A stretch of 64,000 nucleotides of DNA from Amycolatopsis sp. NBC_01480 (GTDB lineage Bacteria > Actinomycetota > Actinomycetes > Mycobacteriales > Pseudonocardiaceae), in contig NZ_CP109442.1 of assembly GCF_036227205.1 (NCBI RefSeq), positions 4,340,001-4,404,000 on the forward strand, in the 5' to 3' direction. A model generated the notes under the pieces. The model was not told where the DNA came from and made no database searches. It was given only the letters and a program-made list of their open reading frames with translations. A program made the translations under genes and the position numbers. Each line of letters opens with the position of its first letter. Position 1 is the first letter of the stretch. Below are positions 50,291 to 59,356 of this stretch, one piece after another.

Positions 50291-51855
50291 AGCCGGACAA
50301 CCCCGCCATAGCTGCCGCGGTCGACGCCGACGGTGCGGAGTGTCGAGCCGTTCGCCTCGTTCAGGACGGCCAGGCCGCCCTTGATCGGGACGACCAGTTG
50401 CTGCGCGAAGGTGATACCCGGGCCCATGGTGCCGTCGAGGGTCCAGCGCGGTGTCAGGTCGTCGCGGGAGAGGGCGACGGTTTTGGTGCCGGTGAACCAA
50501 TAGATGCCGCTGTCGGTGCGGGAGGTCTGCTCGACGCCGCCCGCGGGGTCGGCCGCGAGGTCGCTCGGCGGCAAATCCATCGGGTACGCGGACTTCTCGT
50601 TGCCGTCCGCGCCGTAGATGACCAGCAGCTTCTGGTCCGGCAGCAGCACGGCCGTCAGGTCGCCCGACATCGCGATCACTCGCGCGCGCGAGCCGGCCAG
50701 CACCGAGCTGAACACCACGGGCGGCTCGTCCTCGTGCTCGCCCGTCGCCTTGTAGACGGTGAGACGGTCGTGCGGGTCGCCGGGACAGCGCTCGATCACG
50801 CCGACCTTCTCCGCCGCCGCGGCCACTGTGCCGTACGTGCAGCCGGTGCGCGGCTGCTTGTTCGGGTTCACGATCGCCGGGACCTGGCCGTACTCCATGC
50901 TCTTCACCAGGTCGTCGCGCCAGGTGTCGAGCAGCCGCTTGCCGGTGGTGGTCACGTGGCTGCCGTCGCTGACGAGCTGGGTGCCGAGCTCGGCGTCGCC
51001 GTTGCGCTGGGCCGTGATGTGCCCGGTCGACGGGTTCAGCTGCGTGACCTCGCTGCAGCCCTGCGACTTGTGGTAGACGGCGTTCACCCGCCCCCACGCA
51101 CTGTCCACAGTGCACAGTTGCAGGTTCTCGCGTGTGTAGTGCCAACGGATCTGGCCGGTGAGCGGGTCGCGGCCGGCGACCTCGCCGTTGTCGGCGGTGA
51201 CCGCGTTGCCGCCCTCGCCGATCGGCACGGGCGTGGCGGAGCTGAGGGCCTGCCACAGCTGGGCCATCGACCCGGGCACCGCAGCGGGCGCGGGCGGCAG
51301 CGCCGGCGGCGGTTCGGCGATCGCGCGGCTGGTGTGCAGGTTGTCGCTGTTGACGGCCACGATCAACGCGACCACCACCACGACCACCGCGATCAACGCC
51401 GCGATCACGCGGTCGCGGCCTCGGTTCCACTGAGACTTCCGCGCCTTCACCGGCGGTGTGGTGCCCCGGCCCGCCGCGACGTCGTGCCGCGCCGGGATCA
51501 GGACGTCCTCATCGCCGTACACGGGTGGTTCGGCGTTGTGCCGCTTCGCGCTGTACGCAGCGGGCTCTGCTTCGTCGGACTCGTCGCTGTACGCGGCGGG
51601 CTCGGCGTCGTGCGCTTCGTCGCTGTGCGCGGCAGACCCTGCATAGCCAGGTTCGTCGCTGTGCGAAGCAGGCTCTGCCTCGTACCGCGCTGCGGAGACG
51701 ATGCCGGAAGGCTGTTCTTCGCCGAAGCGCCCGGCGCCGAGTTCCTCAGCGCCGGGCGATCCGGTGTCCTGCTGGCCGTCGGCGGGAGTGCCCGCTACGT
51801 CCGATCCGGGCTGTTCCGGTGCGTTGTGCTCCGCACCGTCCCCGTGGTCGTTCAC
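50230..51855 (-). CDS. Single-TM protein with extracellular PQQ-like repeat domain (Rv3212-like)
   Basis: A 541-residue protein: a long acidic N-terminus with imperfect AEPAAYSDE repeats (about 55-110), one TM helix (about 150-170) and an external domain with beta-propeller-like units ('GQIRWHYTRENLQLC', 'GHITAQRNGD', 'GIYWFTGTKTVALSRDDLTPRW'). It lies directly after rhlE as Rv3212 does. Function unknown; an envelope role is likely. Confidence 0.75.
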   Translation of the reverse strand: MNDHGDGAEHNAPEQPGSDVAGTPADGQQDTGSPGAEELGAGRFGEEQPSGIVSAARYEAEPASHSDEPGYAGSAAHSDEAHDAEPAAYSDESDEAEPAAYSAKRHNAEPPVYGDEDVLIPARHDVAAGRGTTPPVKARKSQWNRGRDRVIAALIAVVVVVVALIVAVNSDNLHTSRAIAEPPPALPPAPAAVPGSMAQLWQALSSATPVPIGEGGNAVTADNGEVAGRDPLTGQIRWHYTRENLQLCTVDSAWGRVNAVYHKSQGCSEVTQLNPSTGHITAQRNGDAELGTQLVSDGSHVTTTGKRLLDTWRDDLVKSMEYGQVPAIVNPNKQPRTGCTYGTVAAAAEKVGVIERCPGDPHDRLTVYKATGEHEDEPPVVFSSVLAGSRARVIAMSGDLTAVLLPDQKLLVIYGADGNEKSAYPMDLPPSDLAADPAGGVEQTSRTDSGIYWFTGTKTVALSRDDLTPRWTLDGTMGPGITFAQQLVVPIKGGLAVLNEANGSTLRTVGVDRGSYGGVVRLTALGPVLLEQRGPTLAALK

Positions 51856-51891
51856 GTGCCTTGCTCCTGCCGTCGGCTCCGCTTGTGCCCC

Positions 51892-53574
51892 TCAGTCTGC
51901 CGACGCAGGTGTATCAGACGTCGCGGAGGGGCGGCGACGACGGCGCCGGCGGGCCGGGCGTTCGCCGTTGTCGCTGGAGTCCTTCTCGGCCGAGCCGGCG
52001 GGGCCGGTGGCTTCGGGGCTCGAGTTCGCGGCACCGCGCGTGCGACGGCGGGAGCGGGTGCGCTCGCCACCCTCGGCGGTGTCGGAGTCAGAAGGGGCTG
52101 AAGCTGTGGCGTCGGCGGCTTCCACGGCCTCGGCCGCACGCGAGCCGCCGCGGGTCCGCTTGCGCGGGCTGCGGTTGCGCTTGCGTGGCGCTTCCTCGGC
52201 GTCGGAGGACGAGGAGGAGCCACGGCCAGGGCCACTACGGCCACGGCGCTTGCCACCCAGGTCTTCTTCCTCCTCGGCGGCCAGGCCGGCGCGGGTGCGC
52301 TTGGACAGCGGCAGCCGCCCGGTGGTGCCCTCCGGGATGCCCAGGTCGCTGAACAGGTGCTTCGACGACGAATACGTCTCCACCGGCTCTGGCTTGTCCA
52401 GGCCGAGCGTGTCGGAGATCAGCTTCCAGCGCGGCATCTCGTCCCAGTCGACCAGCGTGACGGCGACACCGGTGCGGCCCGCGCGGCCGGTGCGGCCGAT
52501 GCGGTGGACGTAGGTCTTCTCGTCGTCCGGGCACTGGTAGTTGATCACGTGCGTGACGTCGTCGATGTCGATGCCGCGGGCGGCCACGTCGGTCGCGACC
52601 AGCACGTCGACCTTGCCCGAGCGGAACGCGCGCAGCGCCTGCTCCCGCGCGCCCTGGCCGAGATCGCCGTGCACGGCGGCGGCCGCGAAGCCGCGCTCCA
52701 CCAGGTCGTCGGCCACCTTCTGCGCGGTGCGCTTGGTGCGGCTGAAGATCATCGTCAGGCCGCGGTCCTCGGCCTGCAGGATGCGGGCGATCACCTCGGG
52801 CTTGTCCATCGAGTGCGCCCGGTAGACGAACTGGGTGGTGCGCTCGTGGATCGCGCTCGCGTCGTTCTCCTCGGCGCGGATGTGCGTCGGCTGGCGCAGG
52901 AAGGTGCGGGCCAGCGTGATGATCGGGCCGGGCATGGTGGCCGAGAACAGCATGGTCTGCCGCTCGTCCGGCACCATCCGCAGGATGCGCTCGATGTCGG
53001 GCAGGAAGCCCAGGTCGAGCATCTCGTCGGCCTCGTCGAGCACCAGGCCGCGGACCTTGCCGAGCACCAGGTCCTGCCGCTCGGCCAGGTCGAGCAGCCG
53101 GCCCGGGGTGCCGATCACGACGTCGACGCCCTTGCGCAGCGCGTCGATCTGCTGCTCGTACGGGCGGCCGCCGTAGATGGCCAGGGTGCGGATGCCGAGG
53201 TGCTTGCCGGCGCCCTTCAGGTCGTTCGCGACCTGGACGCACAACTCGCGGGTCGGGACCACGACCAGCACCTGCGGGGTGCCGTCGCCGGGGACCTCGA
53301 CGCGGTGCAGCAGCGGGACGCCGAAGCCGAGCGTCTTGCCCATGCCCGTGCGGGCCTGGCCGATCAGGTCGTCGCCGGCCATGGCGAGCGGGAGGGTGAG
53401 CTCCTGGATGGCGAACGTGCGCTCGATGCCGGCCTCGGCCAGCGCGCGCACGATCTCCGGCTTGACGCCGAATTCGGCGAAGGTGGGCGCCTCCGGGGTC
53501 ACCGGGGCCCCGGCCTGCAGCGGGTGCGAGGTGTCGAGTGCGGCCGGGCCGTTCTCGCTGTGCTCGAGGGCCAC
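51892..53574 (-). CDS. rhlE: DEAD-box RNA helicase RhlE-like
   Basis: A 560-residue protein. Q motif around residues 31-57, Walker A 'ARTGMGKT' (74-81), '[11 protein letters not shown]', 'SAT' and '[13 protein letters not shown]' are all present in order. The last about 150 residues are basic and low-complexity (Arg/Ser/Gly), an RNA-binding tail typical of actinobacterial RhlE. It unwinds RNA in ribosome assembly and decay. The neighbours match Rv3211's position. Confidence 0.93.
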   Translation of the reverse strand: MALEHSENGPAALDTSHPLQAGAPVTPEAPTFAEFGVKPEIVRALAEAGIERTFAIQELTLPLAMAGDDLIGQARTGMGKTLGFGVPLLHRVEVPGDGTPQVLVVVPTRELCVQVANDLKGAGKHLGIRTLAIYGGRPYEQQIDALRKGVDVVIGTPGRLLDLAERQDLVLGKVRGLVLDEADEMLDLGFLPDIERILRMVPDERQTMLFSATMPGPIITLARTFLRQPTHIRAEENDASAIHERTTQFVYRAHSMDKPEVIARILQAEDRGLTMIFSRTKRTAQKVADDLVERGFAAAAVHGDLGQGAREQALRAFRSGKVDVLVATDVAARGIDIDDVTHVINYQCPDDEKTYVHRIGRTGRAGRTGVAVTLVDWDEMPRWKLISDTLGLDKPEPVETYSSSKHLFSDLGIPEGTTGRLPLSKRTRAGLAAEEEEDLGGKRRGRSGPGRGSSSSSDAEEAPRKRNRSPRKRTRGGSRAAEAVEAADATASAPSDSDTAEGGERTRSRRRTRGAANSSPEATGPAGSAEKDSSDNGERPARRRRRRRPSATSDTPASAD

Positions 53575-53946
53575 CGCGGCGGTTTTTTCGGTAGTGGAAA
53601 TTTCTGCGGTCAGGGTGATCGCCTCTCTCGTGACCAGCGCGCACAGGCCGGTTTGTCACTCGACACTCGACCGGGGGCTCGGGCTCGCACCGTCTGGCGA
53701 TGTCGGAGCCGTCCACCCGGGAATGCCGCTGGAGGCGTGCACGCACAATTTGCGGCGAACCCCGGCAGCCCTGGTGGCGCCGGTCGCCCGCCTGGTTCCC
53801 GCAGCCCGACGGCGTGCGGAAGCTTTGTCAATCTCTTCGGCAGTGTACCTGGTCAGGAGTTTTTCAACAGTACCGGGCGCGCCGGGGCCGGGTGGGATCG
53901 GTCTCTTCCCGATGGCCGGGGCTCGTTCGGCGATACCCTCATCGCC

Positions 53947-54600
53947 GTGAGCGAGCCGAAAGAGATCAGCGAAGGCGTCGTCGACCTGCTCGGCGTGATC
54001 GCCTATCTCGAACTTTCCGCGTTCGACCGGATGGCGGAGGACGCCCGCAAAGCGCCGACGCTCGCCGGCCGCGCCGCGCTGGCGTCGATGGCCGCGGCGG
54101 AGATCGGCCACTACGACCTGCTGGCCGCGCACCTGGCGGGCGGCGGCGTGAAGGTCGAGGACGCGATGGGCCCGTTCGTCGCGCAGGTGGACGCCTGGCA
54201 CGCCTCGACGCGGCCGAAGTCGTGGCTGGAGTCGCTGGTCAAGGCCTACGTCGGCGACGGGCTGGCGGCCGATCTGTACCGCGAGATCGCCAGCTGGCTC
54301 GACGCGGAGACCAAGGACCTGGTGCTCACCGTGCTGGCCGACACGGGTCATTCCGCGTTCGCCGAGCGCGAAGTCGCCGCCGGCATCAAGGCCGATCCGA
54401 AGACGCGCGACAAGCTCGCGCTGTGGGGCCGCCGCCTGCTCGGCGAGGCGCTGACGCAGGCCCAATACGTGGTCGCCGAGCGCGATGGCCTGGCGGAACT
54501 CATCGTGGCCGGGTCGGGTGACCTGTCGGGAATCGGCGCCCTGTTCCGGCGGTTGCAGCAGGGGCACACCAAGCGCATGCAGGCGCTCGGACTCGGGTGA
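53947..54600 (+). CDS. Ferritin-like-fold protein (Rv3210c-like)
   Basis: A 217-residue all-helical protein from a GTG. '[23 protein letters not shown]' and '[16 protein letters not shown]' carry E...E-x2-H iron-type ligands, followed by '[12 protein letters not shown]'. It belongs to the ferritin-like/MiaE-like superfamily. Whether it binds iron is not proven. The position between rhlE and DUF3107 matches M. tuberculosis. Confidence 0.78.
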   Translation: MSEPKEISEGVVDLLGVIAYLELSAFDRMAEDARKAPTLAGRAALASMAAAEIGHYDLLAAHLAGGGVKVEDAMGPFVAQVDAWHASTRPKSWLESLVKAYVGDGLAADLYREIASWLDAETKDLVLTVLADTGHSAFAEREVAAGIKADPKTRDKLALWGRRLLGEALTQAQYVVAERDGLAELIVAGSGDLSGIGALFRRLQQGHTKRMQALGLG

Positions 54601-54695
54601 GGTCGTTTTATCGCGCGGACGCGCGACACCGGAGCGGAGCGGTTCGGCTAGCCTTGCCAGGCGTAACCCCATCGAATTTCCAGCGGAGGTCCCAC

Positions 54696-54926
54696 GTGGA
54701 GGTCAAGATCGGCATCAAGGACACCCCGCGCGAGCTGGTGGTGTCCAGTGGCCAGACCGCCGACGAGGTGGAGAAGCTGGTCGCCGAAGCCCTGACGGCC
54801 GGTGACGGGCTCTTCCGCCTCAACGACGAGAAGGGCCGCAAGTACCTCGTGCCCGCCGACCGCATCGCGTACGTCGAGATCGCCCCCTCGGACGCCCGCA
54901 AGGTCGGCTTCGGCGTCGGCGGCTGA
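54696..54926 (+). CDS. DUF3107 protein (TB9.4-like)
   Basis: A 76-residue protein from a GTG with a ggaggt site ('VKIGIKDTPRELVVSSGQTA'). This is the DUF3107 family, equivalent to Rv3208A/TB9.4, an antigen of unknown function. A hairpin terminator follows. Confidence 0.88.
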   Translation: MEVKIGIKDTPRELVVSSGQTADEVEKLVAEALTAGDGLFRLNDEKGRKYLVPADRIAYVEIAPSDARKVGFGVGG

Positions 54927-54951
54927 GGTCCGGCTGCTCCTGTACGCGAGG

Positions 54952-54983
54952 AAGGCCGCTCCGGGGATTCCCGGGGCGGCCTT
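54952..54983 (+). terminator. Terminator after the DUF3107 gene
   Basis: A 13-bp stem (aaggccgctccgg / ccggggcggcctt, one G:T pair) with a 6-nt loop, ending in ctttgtcg, 26 bp after the stop. Confidence 0.7.
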
Positions 54984-55085
54984 TGTCGTGTTCGGGGGTT
55001 GCCCCTAGCTGGTTTGTCAGGTCACGGCTCGCGGGGGCGGGTATCGGGTGGGTTTGGCGCGGAGCATGGCGGACAGGACGTCGCG

Positions 55086-55218
55086 GTGGGGACGGGCCAG
55101 GCAGGTCAGTGCGGCGGGCCACATGGATCGGTGCGGCGGGCTACGCGGATCGGTGGGGCGGGCTAGACAGATGAGTGCGGCGGGCCAGGCAGGTCGGTGC
55201 GGCGAGTTCGTCGAGCAT
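55086..55218. repeat. 22-bp tandem repeat array
   Basis: Units starting gtgcggcgggcc or close variants begin at 55109, 55131, 55153, 55175 and 55197, exactly 22 bp apart, with a 23-bp variant before them. Because 22 is not a multiple of three the array is not coding. The remainder of the 570-bp gap to 55496 is GC-rich and holds no gene that I can support. Confidence 0.75.
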
Positions 55219-55496
55219 GACCTGCAGCCTGGGCTCGCTGCCGAGCAGCGGTTCGTCATGCAGCCGCTCGCCGTCCGGGTGAGACCGCGTGGCCGACGTC
55301 CTGTCCGGAACCCCCACCCGCCGCGGGTTTGCCCCCCGCCGGAAGGGTTGCCCCCACCCGCCACCGGGGGGCGTCCCATGCCCAGTTTACCGGCGGGGGA
55401 CGACGGAACCGGGTGGAACGGCGTGGGGTGCGGGTGCTGTCCACAATTGGCCGGGGGTGTGGACAAACGTGGGTGGGGTGGGTCGAAAGGCGAGGG

Positions 55497-55814
55497 TCAG
55501 GCGTTCAGGTCTTCGAGGGTGGTCGGGACCGCGAACGGTGGGGTCGAGGTGCCCATGACGCGGTAGCGGCCCCACGGGTCGGGGTCGGAGAGTTCGCCGG
55601 GGGCGGTGCGGTCGGCGATGCGGATTTCGCACGGTGTCTTCTTGCCGCCGGCCAGGTCGGTGACGGCTGGGGTGGCGGAAATCCGGCCGTACCAGTGGTA
55701 GTAGCCGTCGATGGGCTGGAAGTAGCCGCGCAGGTCGACCTCGATCGGGAGTTCCCGGCCGTTGGCGACGAGGGTTGCGGGGCCTGCGTAGCCGTCTTCG
55801 TCGTGCTCGCTCAT
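55497..55814 (-). CDS. DUF4873 protein
   Basis: A 105-residue protein: 'DGYAGPATLVANGRELPIEVDLRGYFQPIDGYYHWYGRI' and 'CEIRIADRTAPGELSDPDPWGRYRV' are the DUF4873 pattern, often encoded beside or fused to monooxygenases in actinobacteria. It lies 53 bp downstream of the TetR gene on the same strand and may share its transcript. Role unknown, perhaps with the AurF-like oxygenase. Confidence 0.82.
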   Translation of the reverse strand: MSEHDEDGYAGPATLVANGRELPIEVDLRGYFQPIDGYYHWYGRISATPAVTDLAGGKKTPCEIRIADRTAPGELSDPDPWGRYRVMGTSTPPFAVPTTLEDLNA

Positions 55815-55867
55815 GAAGGTGCTCCTCTGCTCATCCGACGCCGCATCCAGCGCCCTGATCCAGCGAT

Positions 55868-56656
55868 TCAGCCGGCGTCGCTGTCGGCTGGGGTTCCGTC
55901 GTCATTCGACCGCCCCAGCTGGACGACCTTGTTGGCCTCCAGTGGCAGGCTCGGGTCGATCACCACGCCGTGCTGGCGGGTCAGGCCGTCGATCGCCGCC
56001 CAGATGATCTGGGTGAGGTACTCGACGACCGAGTCGCGGCTCATCGAACGGCGGTCGAGCCACCATTCGCCGGTGCTCTGGACCATGCCGACGATGCCGT
56101 GCGCCCACGGCTCCGCCGCGCCGGAGTCCATGTTGAACATCCGCATGTAGTCGCCGAGCAGGGCGGTCAGCGCGGTGGCGATGACCTCCTTGTCCTCGGC
56201 CACGACGTCGGCGTCCACGACCTTGCCCGGCAGGCCGCCGTGCGCCAGCAGGCGGTACAGGTTCGGGTGCTCCTCGATCACGGTGAAAAACGCGTCGAGC
56301 GCCATCCGGATCCGTGGCACCGGCGCCAGCTCGGCGTTGATGGCCGGGATCAGCCGCTCGAAAAGGATCTCCGTGCCGCGCTGGCCGAGCGCCACGTACA
56401 GGTCGGCTTTGTCTTCGAAATGCCGGTACAGCACGGGTTTCGTGACGCCGGCCTCCGCGGCGACGTCCTCCATGCCCAGGTCCGGGCCGTGGCTGTCGAG
56501 CGCCCGCAGCGCGGCTTCGACGAACTCGGCGCGCCGCGCGATGCGGTGCTTGCGCCACCGGTCGCGGCGGGCGTCGCCGGTCGCCGCCTCGCCGGAAGCG
56601 GGCTGCTTGCCGGACTGCTTGCTGGAGCGCTTGACACGTTCGATCACGCGGGTCAT
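55868..56656 (-). CDS. TetR-family regulator of the AurF-like operon
   Basis: A 262-residue protein with a basic leader, then the TetR DNA-binding domain ('LGMEDVAAEAGVTKPVLYRHFEDKADLYVALG'). It diverges from the AurF-like oxygenase gene; a 17-bp palindrome lies 7 bp upstream of its start. Likely an autorepressor that also controls the oxygenase-hydrolase operon. Confidence 0.9.
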   Translation of the reverse strand: MTRVIERVKRSSKQSGKQPASGEAATGDARRDRWRKHRIARRAEFVEAALRALDSHGPDLGMEDVAAEAGVTKPVLYRHFEDKADLYVALGQRGTEILFERLIPAINAELAPVPRIRMALDAFFTVIEEHPNLYRLLAHGGLPGKVVDADVVAEDKEVIATALTALLGDYMRMFNMDSGAAEPWAHGIVGMVQSTGEWWLDRRSMSRDSVVEYLTQIIWAAIDGLTRQHGVVIDPSLPLEANKVVQLGRSNDDGTPADSDAG

Positions 56657-56662
56657 GCTACC

Positions 56663-56679
56663 AGAGGTAACTGTTACCT
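56663..56679. promoter_or_regulatory. TetR operator palindrome
   Basis: GAGGTAACTGTTACCTC has perfect 7-bp arms around ctg. It sits between the divergent TetR and AurF-like genes, overlapping where both promoters should start. The core gtaac-tgttac resembles operators of fatty-acid-type TetR repressors in actinobacteria. Confidence 0.65.
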
Positions 56680-56734
56680 CGGGTTACATGTATGGCAGTG
56701 GCGATTGCGGCACCGGCGCCGGAAGGGGCGAGTC

Positions 56735-57643
56735 ATGACGCGGACGCTCAAGGACACGGACCGGGACAGGACCGCCGAGCGGCTGCTGAAGTCCTCGGCG
56801 AACAAGTTCTACGACCCCGACGTCGACATCGACTGGGACGCGCCGCTGGTCGAGGGCAAGCGGTTCATCCTCGACGAGCGCTCCTCCCTCTACGGCACCG
56901 AGCTGTGGGACAAGCTCACCCCGGAGCAGCGGATCGAGCTGGGCAAGCACGAGGTCGCCAGCGTGGCGACCACCGGGCTGTGGTTCGAGATCCTGCTGAT
57001 GCAGATGCTGCTCAAAGAGGTCTACGAAGAAGACCCCACGACCGCGCACGCGCAATTCGCGCTCACCGAGATCGCCGACGAATGCCGTCACTCCACGATG
57101 TTCGCGCGCATGGCCTCGCGGATCGGCTGCCCCGCGTACGGCCCGGTGCCGCTGTTGCGCCGCTTCGCGAAGCTGATGCCGTCGTTCTCCTACGGCCCCG
57201 CGCGGTACGGCGCGATCCTGGTCGCCGAGGAGGTGCTCGACCGGCTGCAACGCGAGCAGATGGTCAGCGAAGACGTGCAGCCCCTGGTGCGCATGGTCAA
57301 CCGCATCCACGTGCTGGAGGAGGCGCGGCACGTCACGTTCGCCCGCGAGGAGGTGACGCGCGGGATGGCCAAACTGTCGAAGGCGGAGATCGTCTACCAG
57401 CAGTTCATCATCGCGCTGATCTCGTACTTCGTGACGCGCGCGTTCATCAACCCGAACGTCTACAAGGCCGTCGGCATCCGGCCCCGCGACGGCGTCAAGG
57501 CCGCGCTGGAAAACCCGAAGTGGCAGGGCACGATCGCCTGGGCCGGGGAGAAGATCATGCCGTTCCTGCAGGAGTCCGGCCTGGTCGGGTGGCCGGGGCG
57601 GTACTTCTGGCGCAAGTCGTTCCTGCTGCCGAAGGGCAAGTAG
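56735..57643 (+). CDS. AurF-like diiron oxygenase
   Basis: A 302-residue protein of the PF11583 family. Diiron ligands are visible as Glu in 'LGKHEVASVATTGLWFE', E-x2-H in 'EIADECRHSTMF', and 'VLEEARHVTFAREE'. AurF oxidises arylamines to nitro compounds; most homologues have unknown substrates and many are co-encoded with TetR genes as here. A ggaagggg site precedes the ATG. It is followed after 2 bp by a hydrolase gene. Confidence 0.88.
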   Translation: MTRTLKDTDRDRTAERLLKSSANKFYDPDVDIDWDAPLVEGKRFILDERSSLYGTELWDKLTPEQRIELGKHEVASVATTGLWFEILLMQMLLKEVYEEDPTTAHAQFALTEIADECRHSTMFARMASRIGCPAYGPVPLLRRFAKLMPSFSYGPARYGAILVAEEVLDRLQREQMVSEDVQPLVRMVNRIHVLEEARHVTFAREEVTRGMAKLSKAEIVYQQFIIALISYFVTRAFINPNVYKAVGIRPRDGVKAALENPKWQGTIAWAGEKIMPFLQESGLVGWPGRYFWRKSFLLPKGK

Positions 57644-57645
57644 AA

Positions 57646-58554
57646 ATGACCACCGTCGAACGTTTGCGTCACCCGGCCCGTGAGCACCGGTTCGTCGCGA
57701 GTGACGGCTGTGCGCTGCACGTCGAGGCGTCCGGTCCGGCCGACGCCGCGGTGACGCTGGTGCTCGTGCACGGCTGGACGCAGGACCACCGCACCTGGGA
57801 CGGGGTGGTGGCCGCGCTCGGCCCGGGCACCCGCGTCGTGCGCTACGACCTGCGCGGCCACGGTGGATCGGCGCCGGCCCGCCGGGGCACCGCGACGATC
57901 CCGCGCCTGGCCGACGATCTCGCCGAGCTGATCGCCGCGCGCGTGCCGTCCGGGCCGATCGTGCTCGCCGGGCACTCGATGGGCGGGATGACCGTGATGG
58001 CGCTGGCCGAGCGGCATCCGGAGCTGGTGTCCGAGCGGGTGGTGGGAGCGGCTTTCGTGGCCACGTCTTCGGGCCAGATGGACCGGATCACGTTGGGGCT
58101 GCCCGGATTGGCCGGGGAGTTCTCCGTGCGGTTCGAGCGGCGGATCGCGAAGGCGCTGGCGCACCGGCGCGGCGAGCGGCTGCCGTTGAGCCCGGCGCTG
58201 GTGCGTTCCGGCGCCCGGTTCCTGGTGTTCGGGGACCATCCGCGACGGGCCGACGTCCGGCTGGTCGCCGATCAGCTGCTGTGCGCGCACCCGGCCAGCC
58301 TCGGCGAGTTCCAGGACGCCATTTCCACACACGACCGGCGGGTGGCGCTGGCCGCCCTGCGCGGCGTGCCGACGCTGGTGCTGGCGGGGGAGAAGGACCG
58401 GCTGTGCCCGTTGCCGCACGCCAAGGTGATCGCCGACGAGCTGCCGGACGCGGAGTTCGTGCGTTATCCGGGGGCCGGGCACATGCTGCCGCAGGAGCGG
58501 GCGGGCGAGGTGGCCGTGCGGATCGGGGCGCTGGTCCGGGCGGCCGCACGCTGA
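57646..58554 (+). CDS. Alpha/beta hydrolase (operon with AurF-like gene)
   Basis: A 302-residue protein. 'VLVHGWTQDHRTWDGVV' is the oxyanion region, 'LAGHSMGGMTVMALAERHPE' the nucleophile elbow (Ser in GHSMG), 'LAGEKDRLCPL' the acid and 'YPGAGHMLPQE' the His. An esterase, lipase or epoxide-hydrolase-like enzyme cannot be told apart. Its ATG lies 2 bp after the AurF-like stop, so they act in one pathway. Confidence 0.87.
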   Translation: MTTVERLRHPAREHRFVASDGCALHVEASGPADAAVTLVLVHGWTQDHRTWDGVVAALGPGTRVVRYDLRGHGGSAPARRGTATIPRLADDLAELIAARVPSGPIVLAGHSMGGMTVMALAERHPELVSERVVGAAFVATSSGQMDRITLGLPGLAGEFSVRFERRIAKALAHRRGERLPLSPALVRSGARFLVFGDHPRRADVRLVADQLLCAHPASLGEFQDAISTHDRRVALAALRGVPTLVLAGEKDRLCPLPHAKVIADELPDAEFVRYPGAGHMLPQERAGEVAVRIGALVRAAAR

Positions 58555-58558
58555 ACCG

Positions 58559-58600
58559 GCGGCCGCTTCGTCGTGGCAGGGGGACGAGGCGGCCGCTTTT
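58559..58600 (+). terminator. Terminator after the AurF-hydrolase operon
   Basis: A 14-bp stem (gcggccgcttcgtc / gacgaggcggccgc, one mismatch) is followed by ttttccttt. It lies between the convergent hydrolase and TetR genes. Confidence 0.75.
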
Positions 58601-58620
58601 CCTTTCACGGCAAGGGAAAG

Positions 58621-59247
58621 TCAGCTGTCCTTGAGGGGGAAGCCACCGCCGACGCCGCGCCAGGCCAGGTTGGCGGTCAGGGCCACGGCCTCTTCCTTGC
58701 TGATCGACTGGTTGTGCTGCAGCCAGTACCGCGCGCTCACCTGGCTCATCCCGACCAGGCCCACGGCCAGCAGCCGCGCCTTGTCCTCGTCCAGGCCCGC
58801 GTCCGCGGTGATCGTCTCGGTGATCGCCTCGACGCTGGCCGAGGTGGCCCGGTCCACCGCCTCCTGCACGGCGGGCTCACCGCGCAGGTCCGACTCGAAG
58901 ACCATGCGGAAGGCGCCCGCGTCGTTGTTCACGAAGTCGAAGAACGCGGCGACGGTGGCGGGCACGCGCTGGCGGTTCTCGGTGGTCGAGTCCAAGGCGC
59001 CCTTCACCCGGCCGACCAGGTCGTCCACGTGGCTTTCCAGCAGCGCGATGTACAGGTCCAGCTTCCCGGGGAAGTGCTGGTAGAGCACCGGCTTGCTGAC
59101 GCCGGCCTCCTCGGCGATCTCGTCCATCGCCGCCGCGTGGTAGCCGTTCTCCGCGAAGACCCGTTGCGCGGCCGCCAGGAGCTGGGCGCGGCGTTCCGTC
59201 CTCGGCAGCCGGACGCCCCGTTGCTGCAGTCGCGCCATGTCCGTCAT
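58621..59247 (-). CDS. TetR-family regulator (Rv3208-like)
   Basis: A 208-residue protein: 'RRAQLLAAAQRVFAENGYHAAAMDEIAEEAGVSKPVLYQHFPGKLDLYIALLE' spans the TetR DNA-binding domain. The C-terminal domain ('ARYWLQHNQSISKEEAVALTANLAWRG') is conserved in the Rv3208 group. ggaggaac precedes the ATG. Divergent from a hydrolase gene, 109 bp apart. Confidence 0.9.
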   Translation of the reverse strand: MTDMARLQQRGVRLPRTERRAQLLAAAQRVFAENGYHAAAMDEIAEEAGVSKPVLYQHFPGKLDLYIALLESHVDDLVGRVKGALDSTTENRQRVPATVAAFFDFVNNDAGAFRMVFESDLRGEPAVQEAVDRATSASVEAITETITADAGLDEDKARLLAVGLVGMSQVSARYWLQHNQSISKEEAVALTANLAWRGVGGGFPLKDS

Positions 59248-59356
59248 TGTTCCTCCCGTCCGCGGCTTCGACGGGCGGGGGTCACCACCGCGTGAAGTGG
59301 TTTTGAGATTACTCGTCGGTACGCCCGAAACGCCAAGTGTCGGGCATTCTGGATCC

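Noticed and set aside
52357..53946. Upstream extension of the ferritin-like ORF through the rhlE locus
   Set aside because: It is antisense to rhlE; the GTG at 53947 is a natural start for the ferritin-like protein.
54984..55496. Minus-strand 149-codon frame (55017-55466) as a gene
   Set aside because: It spans the 22-bp tandem array, whose period breaks reading frames, and has Pro/Arg-rich low-information composition.
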